The translations under genes and the position numbers were made by a program. Below are positions 44,985 to 56,974 of a stretch of DNA of 64,000 bases, in pieces. The notes beneath the pieces are model-generated. The model worked only from the letters and a program-made list of their open reading frames with translations. It did no database searches and was not told the origin of the DNA. The stretch is from positions 29,040,793 to 29,104,792 of the forward strand of contig OZ024802.1 in the NCBI GenBank assembly GCA_964017045.1, in the 5' to 3' direction. The DNA is from Omphiscola glabra (lineage: Eukaryota > Mollusca > Gastropoda > Lymnaeidae). Every line of letters starts with the position of its first letter. Position 1 is the stretch's first letter.

Positions 44985-45090
44985 GCTTTCTCGCAGCTGA
45001 GGCCAAAATCAAACATAACTGACACATCAGACAGTCATGTTACTGCTTTCTCACAGGCAAAAATCAAACATAACTGACACATCAACCAGT
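44985..45090. repeat. two-copy tandem repeat of about 55 bp
   Basis: CAAAAATCAAACATAACTGA then CACATCA appears twice with GCTTTCTC and CATGT nearby. Confidence 0.7.
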
Positions 45091-46195
45091 GATATTCTCT
45101 CCATACCCAGTGACAAGTCTACAACCAATTGCAAAGTCTCTATAACCAACTACTAGGCTTACAGCCATTCATAATTTTAAGTTTATAGTTTATAGTTGCA
45201 GTTAATACGGCTTACAACCATTCACAGTTCTCCAGAACCACACATAAGTCTCCCAACCATTACAAATTCTCCCTACCATTCACAAGATGTTATTATTTTT
45301 ATCGCCCCCCCAGATTCATTATCTGGACTGCAAATAAAGCTAAAATAAAATTTATTTCTAAAAAAATTAATTTGTGCAGGGCGTACTCGCATCATATAAA
45401 CAATATATGTATAGTGCTATTCAGTGGACAATTCAAGGGCTTCGGTGCTCCTCTTAGTTATCCCCGATGTCAGTTACTCCTCTGAATGCTGGAGACCTCT
45501 TGAAAAAAACCCCCGAAAGCAGTCTAAGAACACAGTTTGAGGACCTCTGGCTTATATTTTCGTCTCAGTTACATACCAACAAAAAAACTCTCCCACAGTT
45601 GTGAAGACACCAGCAAGTGATATATCGGTTATCTTAAAGTCGTCCTATTGACAAGTCAGATGTCTTGGGTCAGGAATAAGTCAAAGCAATTTTTGCAGTC
45701 TTCTTAAACTTATTATTATTTTTTTGGTATCAATGTGAAATTGCCATTTTGGACTTAGTTCAGCCTTATAAAGCAGCTTTCCCCAAATTTTTAAGTTTCG
45801 CGGACAAGGGACGGGTGCCAGATTTATTTATTATCTTTTCTTTATTTGACCATACATATTCATGTTGTGCAGACCGGCAACGTGCAGCTCGTGGACCGGT
45901 GCCTGTCCGTGGACCATCATTTGGGAAACGCTATTGTAAAGCATTGTTTACGTTTGTTTAGGGAGGCATAACCTTATAGACCCACGCAAGGGTCGTTGTG
46001 GAGAATCCCACACAAGGGTCGTTGTGGTGAGTCTCACACACGACTGTACCCAACAGCGGAGAAAATGGAGGACAAAAAGGGGAATATCGGATAAATCACG
46101 CGGGGGGGGGGGAGTGGGGTACTATACAATCTCAAATAGGGACAGAGGCGGATAAGCCAGTTTACCGAAGTCGGAACAATTATAAGAAACGCACC
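45091..46195. other. gene-free stretch
   Basis: AT-rich unique sequence with one hAT-like MITE (45774-45933). Nothing else supported. Confidence 0.4.
45774..45933. mobile_element. hAT-like MITE, 160 bp
   Basis: Left end CAGCTTTCCCCAAA and right end TTTGGGAAACGCTA are imperfect inverted repeats of the CAG-GTTTCCCAAA type. Flanks TTATAAAG and TTGTAAAG match at 7 of 8. Confidence 0.6.
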
Positions 46196-46229
46196 GGCAC
46201 CTTTCCCTTGCCACCCACCCCAAAATTTA

Positions 46230-46470
46230 CCAAATAGACATACAAAACACCACCGTCAAGCAAACTACACCACCGCCAACCACACTACACGACCACCACC
46301 ACTCACACTACACCACCAACACCCATACCACGCCACCCACACTATACGACCACCACCACCCACACTACACCACCCACACTACACCACCCACACTAAACCA
46401 CCACCACCAACACCCAAACCACACCAAACCACCACTACCCACACTACACCACCACCACAATGCACCACTC
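46230..46470. repeat. CACCAC/CACACTA low-complexity array
   Basis: Irregular ACTACACCACCACCACCCAC-type repeats without a fixed unit. Confidence 0.85.
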
Positions 46471-46489
46471 ACACAAAAGCCGATCCAAA

Positions 46490-46695
46490 CTCAGTCTCAC
46501 CCACCTAACCCCTCACATCAGTACAGTGCACACAAATAATCTCTCACCCACCTAACCACTCACATCAGTACTTTGCACACAAACTCTCTCTCACCCACCT
46601 AACCACTCACATCAGTACTTTGCACACAAACTCTCTCTCACCCACCTAACCACTCACATCAGTACTTTGCACACAAACTCTCTCTCTCACCCAGC
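46490..46695. repeat. tandem repeat of about 47 bp, 4 copies
   Basis: CTCTCTCACCCACCTAACCA then CTCACATCAGTACTTTGCAC then ACAAA. Confidence 0.88.
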
Positions 46696-46782
46696 CACCA
46701 CGACCAACCCCTACTCGGAGTCACAGGACGTTACCACATTTTGACAGGGCGCGGTAAGATGAACATAGGCATATAAATAAAT

Positions 46783-46912
46783 TACAGAGAGAGAGAGAGA
46801 GAGAGAGAGTGAGAGAAGAGAGAGAGTGAGAGAAGCGAGAGAGGGAGCGAAAGAAGGAGAGAGGAGAGACAGAAGCGAGTGAGAGAATCGAAAGAGAGAG
46901 AGGGTGAGAGAT

Positions 46913-46956
<44 letters not shown>

Positions 46957-46958
46957 AG
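46783..46958. repeat. GA microsatellite ending in a G run
   Basis: Imperfect (GA)n with GAGAGAAGCGAG interruptions. Minus-strand frames rich in Leu, Ser and Pro are artefacts. Confidence 0.92.
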
Positions 46959-47514
46959 ACCCTGCAAATAGTGCAACCAATATACAATAATACATATGAT
47001 AATTTGTATCCAAGTGCCGGGTTGTTCAAATTTGCCACCAAGACGGACTTCACAGAACAGGACAATGTTCCTCAGCTGTAAACCAATTTCGCGTGCCTCG
47101 CGTTTACAACACGGGAGTGAGGGGGATCAATCTGGTCTTCAAAAATAAGACCACGTCAATAAACACAAGTGACGTCAAACACAAATATAATAGACGGAGA
47201 ACAACAAGGAATTGTGGGATGAAGAGATCAGGCAAAATTTAGAGTTAAGAGAGTACGCCTGCGCACTCATCGGGCGCCTGGGCGGATGGAAAGAGTTAAA
47301 GGAAGTGGGGGGGGGGGGGGAGGCGAGTAACGGGAATTTGAAGACATCTAAAAATAATATAATCTGTGGTTGTTTGTTGTTCAAATCAAAAGCACATGTC
47401 AGTTCTCCTCTTTTTTAATTATAAAAAGCAAAACAATTATCAACGTTGCCACATTGATTATTAAAACAGCCCATGTGTGTATGTGTGGAGGTAACTACAG
47501 ATTAGGACGTAACT

Positions 47515-47672
47515 CAGACCTGTTTACCCATCAAACTCTTATAATCGTACAATATCATCACAAAATCGTTGAATACATTATCTTAATAGTAAAAATGAAA
47601 CATACAGTGTATATAATGTATACATCTCAAAATCGTACACTGTACGCCAAAATCGTAAGAGTAAACAGGTCA
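47515..47672. mobile_element. CAGACCTGTTTAC-family MITE, copy 2, 158 bp
   Basis: Starts CAGACCTGTTTACCCATCAA and ends GTAAGAGTAAACAGGTC. Internal ATAATCGTACAATATCATCA and CGTACACTGTACGCCAAAAT. Shares about 100 terminal bases with the 1.7 kb element and most of its length with the copy at 56.5 kb. Confidence 0.8.
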
Positions 47673-47734
47673 GCGTAGCTACCAACAGATGAGGTAACCA
47701 GTGGTTTTTGTCAAATTAAAAATCCAAGGATGTT

Positions 47735-48320
47735 TAACATTTTCAAATTTAAAAGTCAGGACGTTTAAAATATTCAAATTTAAATCCAGGACAGTTAAAA
47801 TATTCAAATTTAAAAGTCAGGACAGTTAAAATATTTAAATTTAAAAGTCAAGACAGTTAAAATATTCAAATGTAAATCCAGGACGTTTAAAATATTCAAA
47901 TTGAAATCCAGGACAGTTAAAATATTCAAATTGAAATCCAGGACAGTTAAAATATTCAAATTTAAAAGTCAGGACAGTTAAAATATATAAATTTAAAAGT
48001 CAGGACAGTTAAAATATTCAAATTTAAATCCAGGACGGTTAAAATATTCAAATTTAAAAGCCAGGACAGTTAAAATATTCAAATTGAAATCCAGGACAGT
48101 TAAAATATTCAAATTTAAAAGTCAGGACAGTTAAAATATTCAAATTTAAAAGTCAGGACAGTTTAAATATTTAAATTTAAAAGTCAGGACAGTTAAAATA
48201 TTTAAATTTAAAAGTCAGGACGTTTAAAAAATTCAAATTTAATTCCAGGACAGATAAAATATTCAAATTGAAATCCAGGACGTTTAAAATATTCAAATTT
48301 AAAAGCCAGGACAGTTAAAA
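47735..48320. repeat. 29-31-bp minisatellite, about 20 copies
   Basis: TTAAAATATTCAAATTTAAA then AGTCAGGACAG, alternating with an AAATCCAGGACAG version. Confidence 0.9.
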
Positions 48321-48494
48321 TCGTTTTAGCGCTATGGGTAAATCGAGAGTCGCCTGCTCTTATGTTTAGATTCGTTTCATTAGACGAAGAAAATGTTGGT
48401 CACGTCTAAACCATGAGACACCAGCATGACGTGTTACGTTCATCATTAATGAAATGTTTCTGTAGAGGGGGAACTCCGTGGGACACAGGGGAGA

Positions 48495-48835
48495 ACATAA
48501 AAGCCCTCGCTAGTCAGTGCACGCAGGGGGGTCATAATACACTGGCAGTCAGTGGAAATATCATATAATAAAACCCACTGCTAGTCAGTGCACATAGGGC
48601 ACATAATGAAACCCACTGCTAGTCAGTGCACATAGGGCACATAATAAAACCCACTGCTAGTCAGTGCACATAGGGCACATAATAAAACCCACTGCTAGTC
48701 AGTGCAAACATGGCACATAATAAAACCCACTGCTAGTCAGTGCACATAGGGCACATAATAAAACCCACTGCTAGTCAGTGCACACAGGGCACATAATTAA
48801 ACCCACTGCTAGTCAGTGCACACAGGGCAGATTAT
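48495..48835. repeat. 38-bp minisatellite with a palindrome in each unit, 8 copies
   Basis: CACATAATAAAACCCACTGC then TAGTCAGTGCACATAGGG. Each unit contains CACTGCTAGTCAGTG, whose ends CACTG and CAGTG pair. Confidence 0.9.
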
Positions 48836-49009
48836 AATATACTGGAGGAGAAAGTTTGTAAAAAGACACGGATTTTTGAAACAGCGGCTCAAGGTAGTGT
48901 ACTATAAGGATTAGTTCAAACTTGACACATTTTACTAACAGACTATACTCAAATAATTGGCTCTGAGGGCTTGGGAGGAAGTAAGTTCAAACGACAGGGA
49001 TTGGAACTG

Positions 49010-49175
49010 AGGAGGTGGGGGTGGGTGGTAGGCTCGAGTGGTGGGGTGGGTGGTAGGCTTGGGTGGTGGGGTGGGTGGTAGGCTTGGGTGGTAGACTTGG
49101 GTGGTAGGAGTGGGTGGTAGGCTTGGGTGGTAGGAGTGGGTGGTAGGCTTGGGTGGTAGGCTTGGGTGGTAGGGC
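49010..49175. repeat. G-rich GGTGGGTGGTAGGCTTG repeat
   Basis: Irregular units of about 20 bp with clustered GG and GGG runs on the + strand. Three-phase Pro-rich frames on the minus strand are shadows. Confidence 0.88.
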
Positions 49176-49254
49176 AAAGATTTGAACATTTTGAGGGATA
49201 TGTTTTTTAATAATTTTTGGAAGGAAGGTTGCCAAAGGTGGGACAATGAGCTTT

Positions 49255-49510
49255 TGAAACTCTTTTGTAAATGTGAAACACTTGGCTCTTCTATTGTAAA
49301 TGTTAAATATTGGGCCATCGCTTGGCTCGTTTGATGTAAATGTTGGGCCATCACTTAGTTCGTTTGGTCTAAATGTCAAATGTTGGGCCATCACTTGGCT
49401 CGTTTGCTGTAAATGTCAAATGTTGGACCATCATTTGGTACTTTTGTTGTAAATATAAAATGTTGGGACATCACTTGGTTCATTTTGTCTAAAAGTCAAA
49501 TGTCGGGTCA
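49255..49510. repeat. repeat of about 41 bp, 5-6 copies
   Basis: AAATGTTGGGCCATCACTTG then GCTCGTTTG then TGTAAATGTC. Confidence 0.85.
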
Positions 49511-49965
49511 TCTAAGACTACACTAGTGAGTTCCATATGTCCAGTAGGTCTTCTAAGACACCACTAGTGAGTTCCATATGTCCAGTTGGTCTTCTAAGAC
49601 AACACTAGTGAGTTCCATATGTCCAGTTGGTCTTCTAAGACACCACTAGTGAGTTCCATATGTCCAGTTGGTCTTCTAAGACACCACTAGTGAGTTCTAT
49701 ATGTCCAGTAGGTCTTCTAAGACACCACTAGTGAGTTCCATATGTCCAGTTGGTCTTCTAAGACAACACTAGTCAGTTCTATATGTCCAGTTGGTCTTCT
49801 AAGACACCCCTAGTGAGTTCCATATGTCCAGTTGGTCTTCTAAGGCACCACTAGTGAGTTCTATATGTCCAGTAGGTCTTCTGAGACACCACTAGTGAGT
49901 TCCATATGTCCAGTTGGTCTTCTAAGACACCACTAGTGAGTTCCATATGTCCAGTTGGTAATCTA
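49511..49965. repeat. 41-bp minisatellite, 11 copies
   Basis: AAGACACCACTAGTGAGTTC then CATATGTCCAGTTGGTCTTC then T. Each unit carries the palindromes ACTAGT and CATATG. Confidence 0.92.
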
Positions 49966-50284
49966 ACGTATTACAAGAACGTGTCACATAATGCTTACTA
50001 TTTCCACACATATTTTAGCAACCAGTGCCTCTAGAAAAGAAACTGAAAAAAACCCCACACAAAAACTCCATATTTCCCCCCAATCTGATTGGCTGCCACA
50101 CCGATAGAGCGCTGACCAGGCAATCAGTGGGAGATAAGCTGCCGGCCAAGGCTGCTGCCATAATGATGTGGAGACAGCAGGGTCGGTCAATTTAGGCAGC
50201 TCTGTCCGTTAGGTTCAAGTCAAGGGAACAATCAGTCTGACACGATGACGTCAATGTGGTAACGCGAAGTCGGTCACGTGCATG

Positions 50285-50335
50285 CCTTAAGGCGTTCAGA
50301 TCAGTAAGGCGTTCAGATCAGTAAGGCGTCCTTAG
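50285..50335. repeat. short GGCGTTCAGATCAGTAA repeat, 2-3 copies
   Basis: AAGGCGTTCAGATCAGT occurs twice in tandem, then AAGGCGTCC. Confidence 0.75.
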
Positions 50336-50719
50336 CCCTCGTCTATGATACTGCCTTTACCCCACAACCACACCGGATCCCCACAAAGAGTCAATGGACC
50401 CCAGGTTGAGAGACCCTGTTAGCCACGCCCAAATGTGGGATGAACGTTTTGCCCTCACCCCACAACTCACAACGAATCCACACAAAGAGTCAACGTACCA
50501 CATGTTGAGAGTCCCTGTAGAGGTGTCCGACTTATCAGGGCACGCAACACAGACAATTTACGACTTGATTTTTATCTCCCTTAAAACACAATATTTTGTC
50601 TTGAGTGCAGCTCGCGTGCGCATCTCATCACACGAGAACTCGGATCACTGGTGTGAAGTAACCGAGATATTTTCTAAACAAAAAAAAAAAAAATAAATAA
50701 AAATAAAGGTTTCTGGATT

Positions 50720-50935
50720 TGAGAGTAAGACTTTGGTCAAAGTGTCAGAGAGAAGACTTTGGTCAAAGTGTCAGAGAGAAGACTTTGGTCAAAGTATCAG
50801 AGAGAAGACTTTGGTCAAAGTGTCAGAGAGAAGACTTTGGTCAAAGTGTCAGAGAGTAAGACTTTGGTCAAAGTGTCAGAGAGAAGACTTTGGTCAAAGT
50901 ATCAGAGAGTAAGACTTTGGTCAAAGTGTCACACT
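50720..50935. repeat. 26-28-bp minisatellite with a palindrome, 8 copies
   Basis: AAGACTTTGGTCAAAGTGTC then AGAGAG. ACTTTGGTCAAAGT is a near-perfect palindrome within each unit. Confidence 0.9.
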
Positions 50936-51094
50936 AAAGGTTCTTAGAAGGTTTTTGTGTATCACTAACGACTAAGCTAGGAGAAGTTGACAGACATTTG
51001 GTCGTGAAATGCTTACATGACAAACAACGTATGACACGAAAACTTGGCTCACATATACGCTAGTACATTTAACATAAGCTATTTCAACATTTGT

Positions 51095-51475
51095 ACTAAT
51101 TCATGGACCCACGGTACTAATTTATGGATACACAGCACACGGTAATAATTTATAGACCCATGGTACTAATTTATAGACACACAGTACTAATTTATGGACA
51201 CACAGCACACGGTAATTATTTATGGACACATGGTACTAATTTATGGAAACACGGTACTAATTTATGGACACAGCACACGGTAAAAATTTATGGACACAGC
51301 ACACGGTAATAATTTATGGACACACAGCACACGGTAATAATTTATGGACACACAGCACTAATTTATGGACACACAGCACACGGTAATTATTTATGGACCC
51401 ATGGTACTAATTTATGGACACACGGTACTAATTTATGGACACGCAGCACACGGTAATTATTTATGGACCCGCAGT
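51095..51475. repeat. AATTTATGGACACACAGCAC repeat
   Basis: Two unit types alternate: one with GGTACTAATTTATGGACACA and one with GCACACGGTAATAATTTATG. Unit lengths vary around 20-28 bp. Confidence 0.85.
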
Positions 51476-51479
51476 ATTG

Positions 51480-53207
51480 ATTTTAAAAAAAACCACGGTG
51501 CCCGTGTCAAAAAAGCAATACTGCGGACAATATTATTAGTATAGACGAACATTCGCTCTCCATTAAATAAAATATTATTGTTATGCCACTACAGCGGATA
51601 CAAAAACAAAAATACACTAAAGTCAAATTTCAGTCAAGTTAAGAGCCAGTGAGAAAAACTCTTAATCTTCGATAAAAAAAAATAGGTAATGCATGCGAAG
51701 AAGAATGTAGAGCTTTTCTTTGCCTTGTCTTTTGTGAAGCGTCACCAACTCCCCAACAGTGTCATTTAAACTCATTGAGCTCAGCCCATTTTTTTTATTC
51801 CTGATGTCAAATGGAATAAGCCATCATTTGCCCAACACAGGGAACAACGTTAAATTCTCTCTCGTAAGTCATGGAAAAAATACTATAAACATATTAAATA
51901 GGGGTGGGCCGGCATACATTTATCAATTGTAGAATGGAACGGTGCCCAATAAATTTTTGTTTTACTTTTATGATGTTTAAAATAAAGAAAATCAAATTTT
52001 GAGATCCAGCGAATGAAGGCTCGGGGACCGAAAGCGGTCCCAGTAAAATTTATTTGAGAAGCCCCGACATAGCGAGTTGTACGAATAAGTACAAGGGAAA
52101 CGACGTGAAGTTGAAACAAATAAATTAAAACATACCGATGTAAGTGTTCACGAATTGTCTTTGAGTTTTTTTTCTTTTGAGCTAGTGTATGGGGGCCCTT
52201 GACGTCACAACACACTTCCTGGTCCACTAATAAGATAGTGACGTGTTTTGGTTAAAGCCACAAAATACTGGAGAACTATCACAATGCACTCCGAGCTCGC
52301 CTAGCAGAGCCTGAATTCTTTCGTCTAACAATCAGGTTAAGTGCCGTGGCATCCTGGGTTGGGAAGTAATCTAAAACATTTCAGAGCGGCTCACCAATAA
52401 TTGAATTAAATCAAACGTTACGTCACATCCAGGCAAGCGCACTGCACGGGAAGGAATTAGCTTTGATCCATTAGCTCAGGTCGAGGGGGCTCGGTCCTAA
52501 CAGGTGGAGCGCACGATAGCGTTAGTCGCTGGAACTCAGGTGCAACGGACAAGGACAGTGAAGTGAAATTTCTCAATAAGAAAATCGAGGAGTGTAAGGA
52601 AGTAAAAATAAAAATGATTGAAGATGTCATATTTTGGAATCATTTACTTGCTTGAAAAAAAACCTGATGGCTGGAATGATTAGTAGGAATGATAGATTGA
52701 AAAGATGATCGAGAAAAACCTGATACGTATGTTGGATTGGTGATCGACTTAATGTTAGTAATAAAAAATAATGGGTGTGAAAAAATCTTTTGGGGACATT
52801 CACCTACACAATTAATTCAAAGCCAATAATACCTTTTGGTAAAGATGATGTCAAACTTTAGGTGATGTGTACCATAGGTCTGTCGGTAAAGCCATCCGAT
52901 GACAGCCTCAGATTTCTTTGCTGATATTTCTCAGATGATTGCAGAGAATACATGTTTACTTAAGAACGTAGTATGTTAATGGTCTCTGTCTTTCCCAATG
53001 TATAATTTGGCTCTCTGAATTGACTTCTTTATTGTTCATAGATTCAACTCCTCAAAAATATTTTTAAAATAAATCTATCTCAGGTATGAGTTCCCATATT
53101 TTACCCCTTACGCCTCACACCCTTCTGCTATCACAAACATGACATGCCCCGCCAGGAACAGATAGCCTGCCAACAATAAACTCCCCCCTTGCCGGGTGTC
53201 GGGTTAA
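51480..53207. other. gene-free stretch with promoter-like boxes
   Basis: No gene supported. TGACGTCA-like and CCAAT-like boxes occur near 50.2 and 52.2 kb, but no transcript is evident. Confidence 0.35.
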
Positions 53208-53215
53208 CTCTAGCG

Positions 53216-53412
53216 AGGCGGTTCTCAACCTGTGAGTCGCGACCCCCTTGGGGGTCGAACCAGCCTTTCCTAGGGGTCACCTAAGACCACCGGAAAACAC
53301 ATGTACTCTACAATAATGAAGTAGCAACGAAATTAATTTTGTGTTTGGGGATCGCCACAACATGATGAACTGTGTTAAGGGGTCACGGCATTAGGAAGGC
53401 TGAGAACCACTG
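53216..53412. mobile_element. SPIN-like hAT MITE, copy 3, with perfect 8-bp target duplication
   Basis: Left AGGCGGTTCTCAACCTGTGA, right GGCTGAGAACCACTG. CTCTAGCG flanks both ends (53208-53215, 53413-53420). Contains CTAAGACCACCGGAAAACAC and GAAGTAGCAACGAAATTAAT. Confidence 0.87.
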
Positions 53413-53534
53413 CTCTAGCGGTAGGTAATCTAAGGATGGCTAGTGCTAATGGCTGCCTTCCGGTGCCATTAAACACACCAAAGACATGACCTGCATGACA
53501 TGGGGGTCTCAAGAATGTCATTAGGCGTGTCACA

Positions 53535-53727
53535 ATGGTAAGTTGTTGAACGCTCGAAGCGCCTTCTTGCAAGGGCACGATATGTACACAAGATCCGAGA
53601 GATTGTCAGTCGTCTCCAACAACACTTCCTCAAGGCGTTTGACATTAGTAAAGATATTGCTTCCCTATCAGCCCAACAGCACCCCACCCCACACACACTT
53701 CTTGATCGGCACGACAAACTTGAGGTT
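53535..53727 (+). other. candidate exon or coding remnant
   Basis: One frame is open and has protein-like composition: VVERSKRLLARARYVHKIRE then IVSRLQQHFLKAFDISKDIA. It ends at CTTGAG|GTTTAA, which could be a weak donor. I do not recognise the family, and no linked exons were found. Confidence 0.25.
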
Positions 53728-54164
53728 TAAATATCCCCGCGTTTGTCAAAAATTTTGTTTTTAACTGTGTAAATCGTAAATTCAAGTTATTTCTTTTCAC
53801 TAAGATGTTGAGACTAAAGGGAGTCTAAGCAGGTTAATAAACTTGTAACCAATACTCTGCAATACAATACCTGCTGGCCATCTACTGCATCCTGGTCTAT
53901 TTCTAGTCGTCTTTTTGATCAAGTCTTGCCGTTGGAGTCAGAGAGAGAGAGAGAGAGAGAGGCTGACTAACTGAGAAGCTCTTCCTCACTTTAAACAAAA
54001 TACAGCTCAAATCAAGGCCGAACAACACACACCGCAATATAAATACCAAAGAAATATATTTAAGTATGGTCCTTACATCACTTAAGCAAAAATCTTAAAT
54101 TTCCCAGACACTCAACCCGAAGATGAATTGCCATGCATTTTTGTACAATTATGTTATAAAAGTA

Positions 54165-54688
54165 CATATGAAGTTAAAATCTAGTATTATGGAATATCGC
54201 GAGAAAGTTTTTAATTGCGTTTCCATCCTCATACTTAGTGGAAAGGGGTTTCAGCGCAGTTACCAATCTTATTACACAAAAAAAAAAAAGAAAAAAGAAA
54301 GAAACAAACTGGACATGAATAACACTAAATTGATGGCAAATGTTGAAAATTCTTTATTAAAGCAACAGGTTCATCCCTCACACTAAAAGCAGTTATTTTT
54401 TGCTTAGTTATTTTATGTAACAGAAAGTAAATTTTAATTTGGTTCGATTTAATTTGAATTTAATTAATAAATGTATAAAACTTTACCATGTTTTTAAAAA
54501 AAGTTTTTCACACCACACTTCACGACCGTTATAAATTTAAATCTTTCAAAGTGAGTAGCACTATACCGGCGGTCAAATATACATTGAAGTTAATGGATTT
54601 GCAAAAAAATCAATATCAGGTAAGCAGGGGGTCTACCCAAAACCGAAAAAGTGGTCTACGAGACAAAAAAGTTTGGGGACCTCTGATT
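54165..54688 (+). pseudogene. 3' end of a hAT transposon with broken transposase
   Basis: With one frameshift the + strand reads VERGFSAVTNLITQK then RNKLDM. This resembles the conserved C-terminal dimerisation region of hAT transposases (ZBED/Charlie-like, E-RGFS--N-I---RN-L). A stretch of A between the two halves is expanded. The element seems to end at AAGTTTGGGGACCTCTG (54688), the reverse complement of a CAGAGGTCCCCAAACTT terminus. Its 5' end is not visible, so it is truncated and dead. Confidence 0.55.
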
Positions 54689-55329
54689 GAAACCGTATAA
54701 ATTAAGCACCTGCCCTGACGTCACATCCGGCGTATCTCCGATTAAATGGCGATATTCGTTGTCACAGAGATTGGTTACTGGCCAAACACAACTCGGTATG
54801 ATTACTCTCCCTTTACCCCGACCCCCCACCCACAACCATCCCCTCCCATACACAAAACTCGCACATGAACATGGTAAAACGATAGCCACCGTTTTTTTAA
54901 ATAAATTTTTTTTTATCTCATGCTTAAAATAGAAAATCTTCCCTCACTGCCATATATCTCAATTATATGAAGAAAATTAAGTCATGAAAAACTGGGCGGT
55001 TATACCCCCCCCCCCCCCTCACCTTTTTTTAAATAAACCCTCATAACCACACACACAATATAGGTCAGATTTAAAAAGCGAAATATAAATGGAGGGCAGC
55101 CGTTGGTCACCCAATGCCCGTTTGGATCAGGCCAATCATGAAATTATAATAGAAATTTAATATATATAATGTTTCCAATCTGCAATACTTGAATTCCCCG
55201 TCACCCGCCCGACAAAGTCCATTTGATGGTTCTTGGAAGGCATCTTTCGATTCTTTTTTAATTCAGGGGTTCTTAGCATGCAGTCCCCGAACCCTTTGAG
55301 TCTGGAGTTCCGTGAGATGCCTTTCCTTT

Positions 55330-56250
55330 GTAATTTTCATTGCCAGCTTAAAAGCATACATTCATTGCCAGCTTAAAAGCATACATTCATTGCCAGCTTA
55401 AAAGCATACATTGATTGCCAGCTTAAAAGCATACATTGATTGCCAACTTAAAAGCATACATTGATTGCCACCTTAAAAGCATACATTCATTGCCAGCTTA
55501 AAAGCATACATTCATTGCCAGCTTAAAAGCATACATTGATTGCCAGCTTAAAAGCATACATTCATTGCCAGCTTAAAAGAATACATTGATTGCCAGCTTA
55601 AAAGAATACATTCATTGCTAACTTAAAAGCATACATTGATTGCCAGCTTAAAAGAATACATTGATTGCCAGCTTAAAAGCATACATTCATTGCCAACTTA
55701 AAAGCATACATTGATTGCCAGCTTAAAAGCATACATTCATTGCCAGCTTAAAAGCATACATTCATTGCCAGCTTAAAAGAATACATTGATTGCCAGCTTA
55801 AAAGCGTACATTCATTGCCAACTTAAAAGCATACATTGATTGCCAGCTTAAAAGCATACATTCATTGCCAGCTTAAAAGCATACATTCATTGCCAGCTTA
55901 AAAGAATACATTGATTGCCAGCTTAAAATAATACATTGATTGCCAGCTTAAAATAATACATTGATTGCCAGCTTATAAGAATACATTCATCAGTATATAA
56001 ACAAAGAGATATGGTATACTTTTCCAGCGTGGAAGCAAACTCATTGCAAGCATAGAAGCATACATTCATTGCCAAATTAAAAGCATACATTCATTGCCAG
56101 CTTAAAAGTATACATCCATTGCCAGCTTAGAAGCATACATCCATTGCCAACTTAGAAGCATACATCCACTGCCAACTTAGAAGCATACATTTATTGTCAG
56201 CTTAGAAGCATACATTCATTGCCAACTTAAAAGCATACATTCATCTGTAT
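55330..56250. repeat. 25-bp minisatellite, about 35 copies
   Basis: TTCATTGCCAGCTTAAAAGC then ATACA. Uniform from 55330 to 55990; after a short unique gap it resumes at 56040 with AGAAGCATACATCCATTG variants, that is, a homogenised core and a decayed edge. Confidence 0.93.
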
Positions 56251-56525
56251 ATTATTTTCTTAAGGGATAAAACTTATAATTTTATTTTCAGGCGAACACT
56301 GAATTTTGTTGTAGACTATTTAAGTGGTCGCACTCCAATAAGAATTGGAGTAGAGTTGTGTAACATATTTCGGAATTTAAAAAATCGTGTTGTAAAAACA
56401 ACAACTGTTGACCCATTTTATGACATTTACATTTTCTTTAAAAAAGAAGAAAACCTAAAGAAATTTGAAAGATGTCGATAGAGCTTACCAAACCAGCGAC
56501 CGATTCAACACTGACGTCACTGTGT

Positions 56526-56685
56526 CAGACCTGTTTACCCTCAAACTCTTACAATCGTACAACATCATCGCAAAATCGTTCGACACATTATCTTAATAGT
56601 AAAAAAATAAACATACATTATATACAATGCATATATCTCATAAATCGTACATTGAACGCCAAAATCGTAAGAGTAAACAGGTCTG
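56526..56685. mobile_element. CAGACCTGTTTAC-family MITE, copy 3, 160 bp
   Basis: Starts CAGACCTGTTTACCCTCAAA and ends GTAAGAGTAAACAGGTCTG. Flanks CTGTGT and CTGTGC match at 5 of 6. Very similar to the copy at 47.5 kb. Confidence 0.85.
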
Positions 56686-56974
56686 CTGTGCAATTCATTA
56701 GTTAAAAGTAAAAATGTTGATATCACCGGCTACTGTTTTTAAAGCAAGGTGTTTGGGGGAACCATCGATGCGAAGTTCAGTTGTAAAACGTACTTAATTG
56801 AAATCGTCACACGCTAATGGTCCATATTTATTCAATCTCCAACAGTAACTACAAACCCTGCAGCGGTAATGGAGTTATTCTACACCAAACAATATCAAAC
56901 TGATAACAACGAACAGCAAATAGCTCTAAACGTGAAACAAGCGGCGCCGGTGTTGGATCAATGCGAGGCTGACT

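Noticed and set aside
46711..47065. Leu/Ser/Pro-rich frames that resemble membrane segments
   Set aside because: They are translations of a GA microsatellite.
49984..50190. Minus-strand frame starting near MAAALAGSLSPTD as an EMC10 signal-peptide exon
   Set aside because: The residues after the start are not hydrophobic enough and no EMC10-like sequence or good donor follows.
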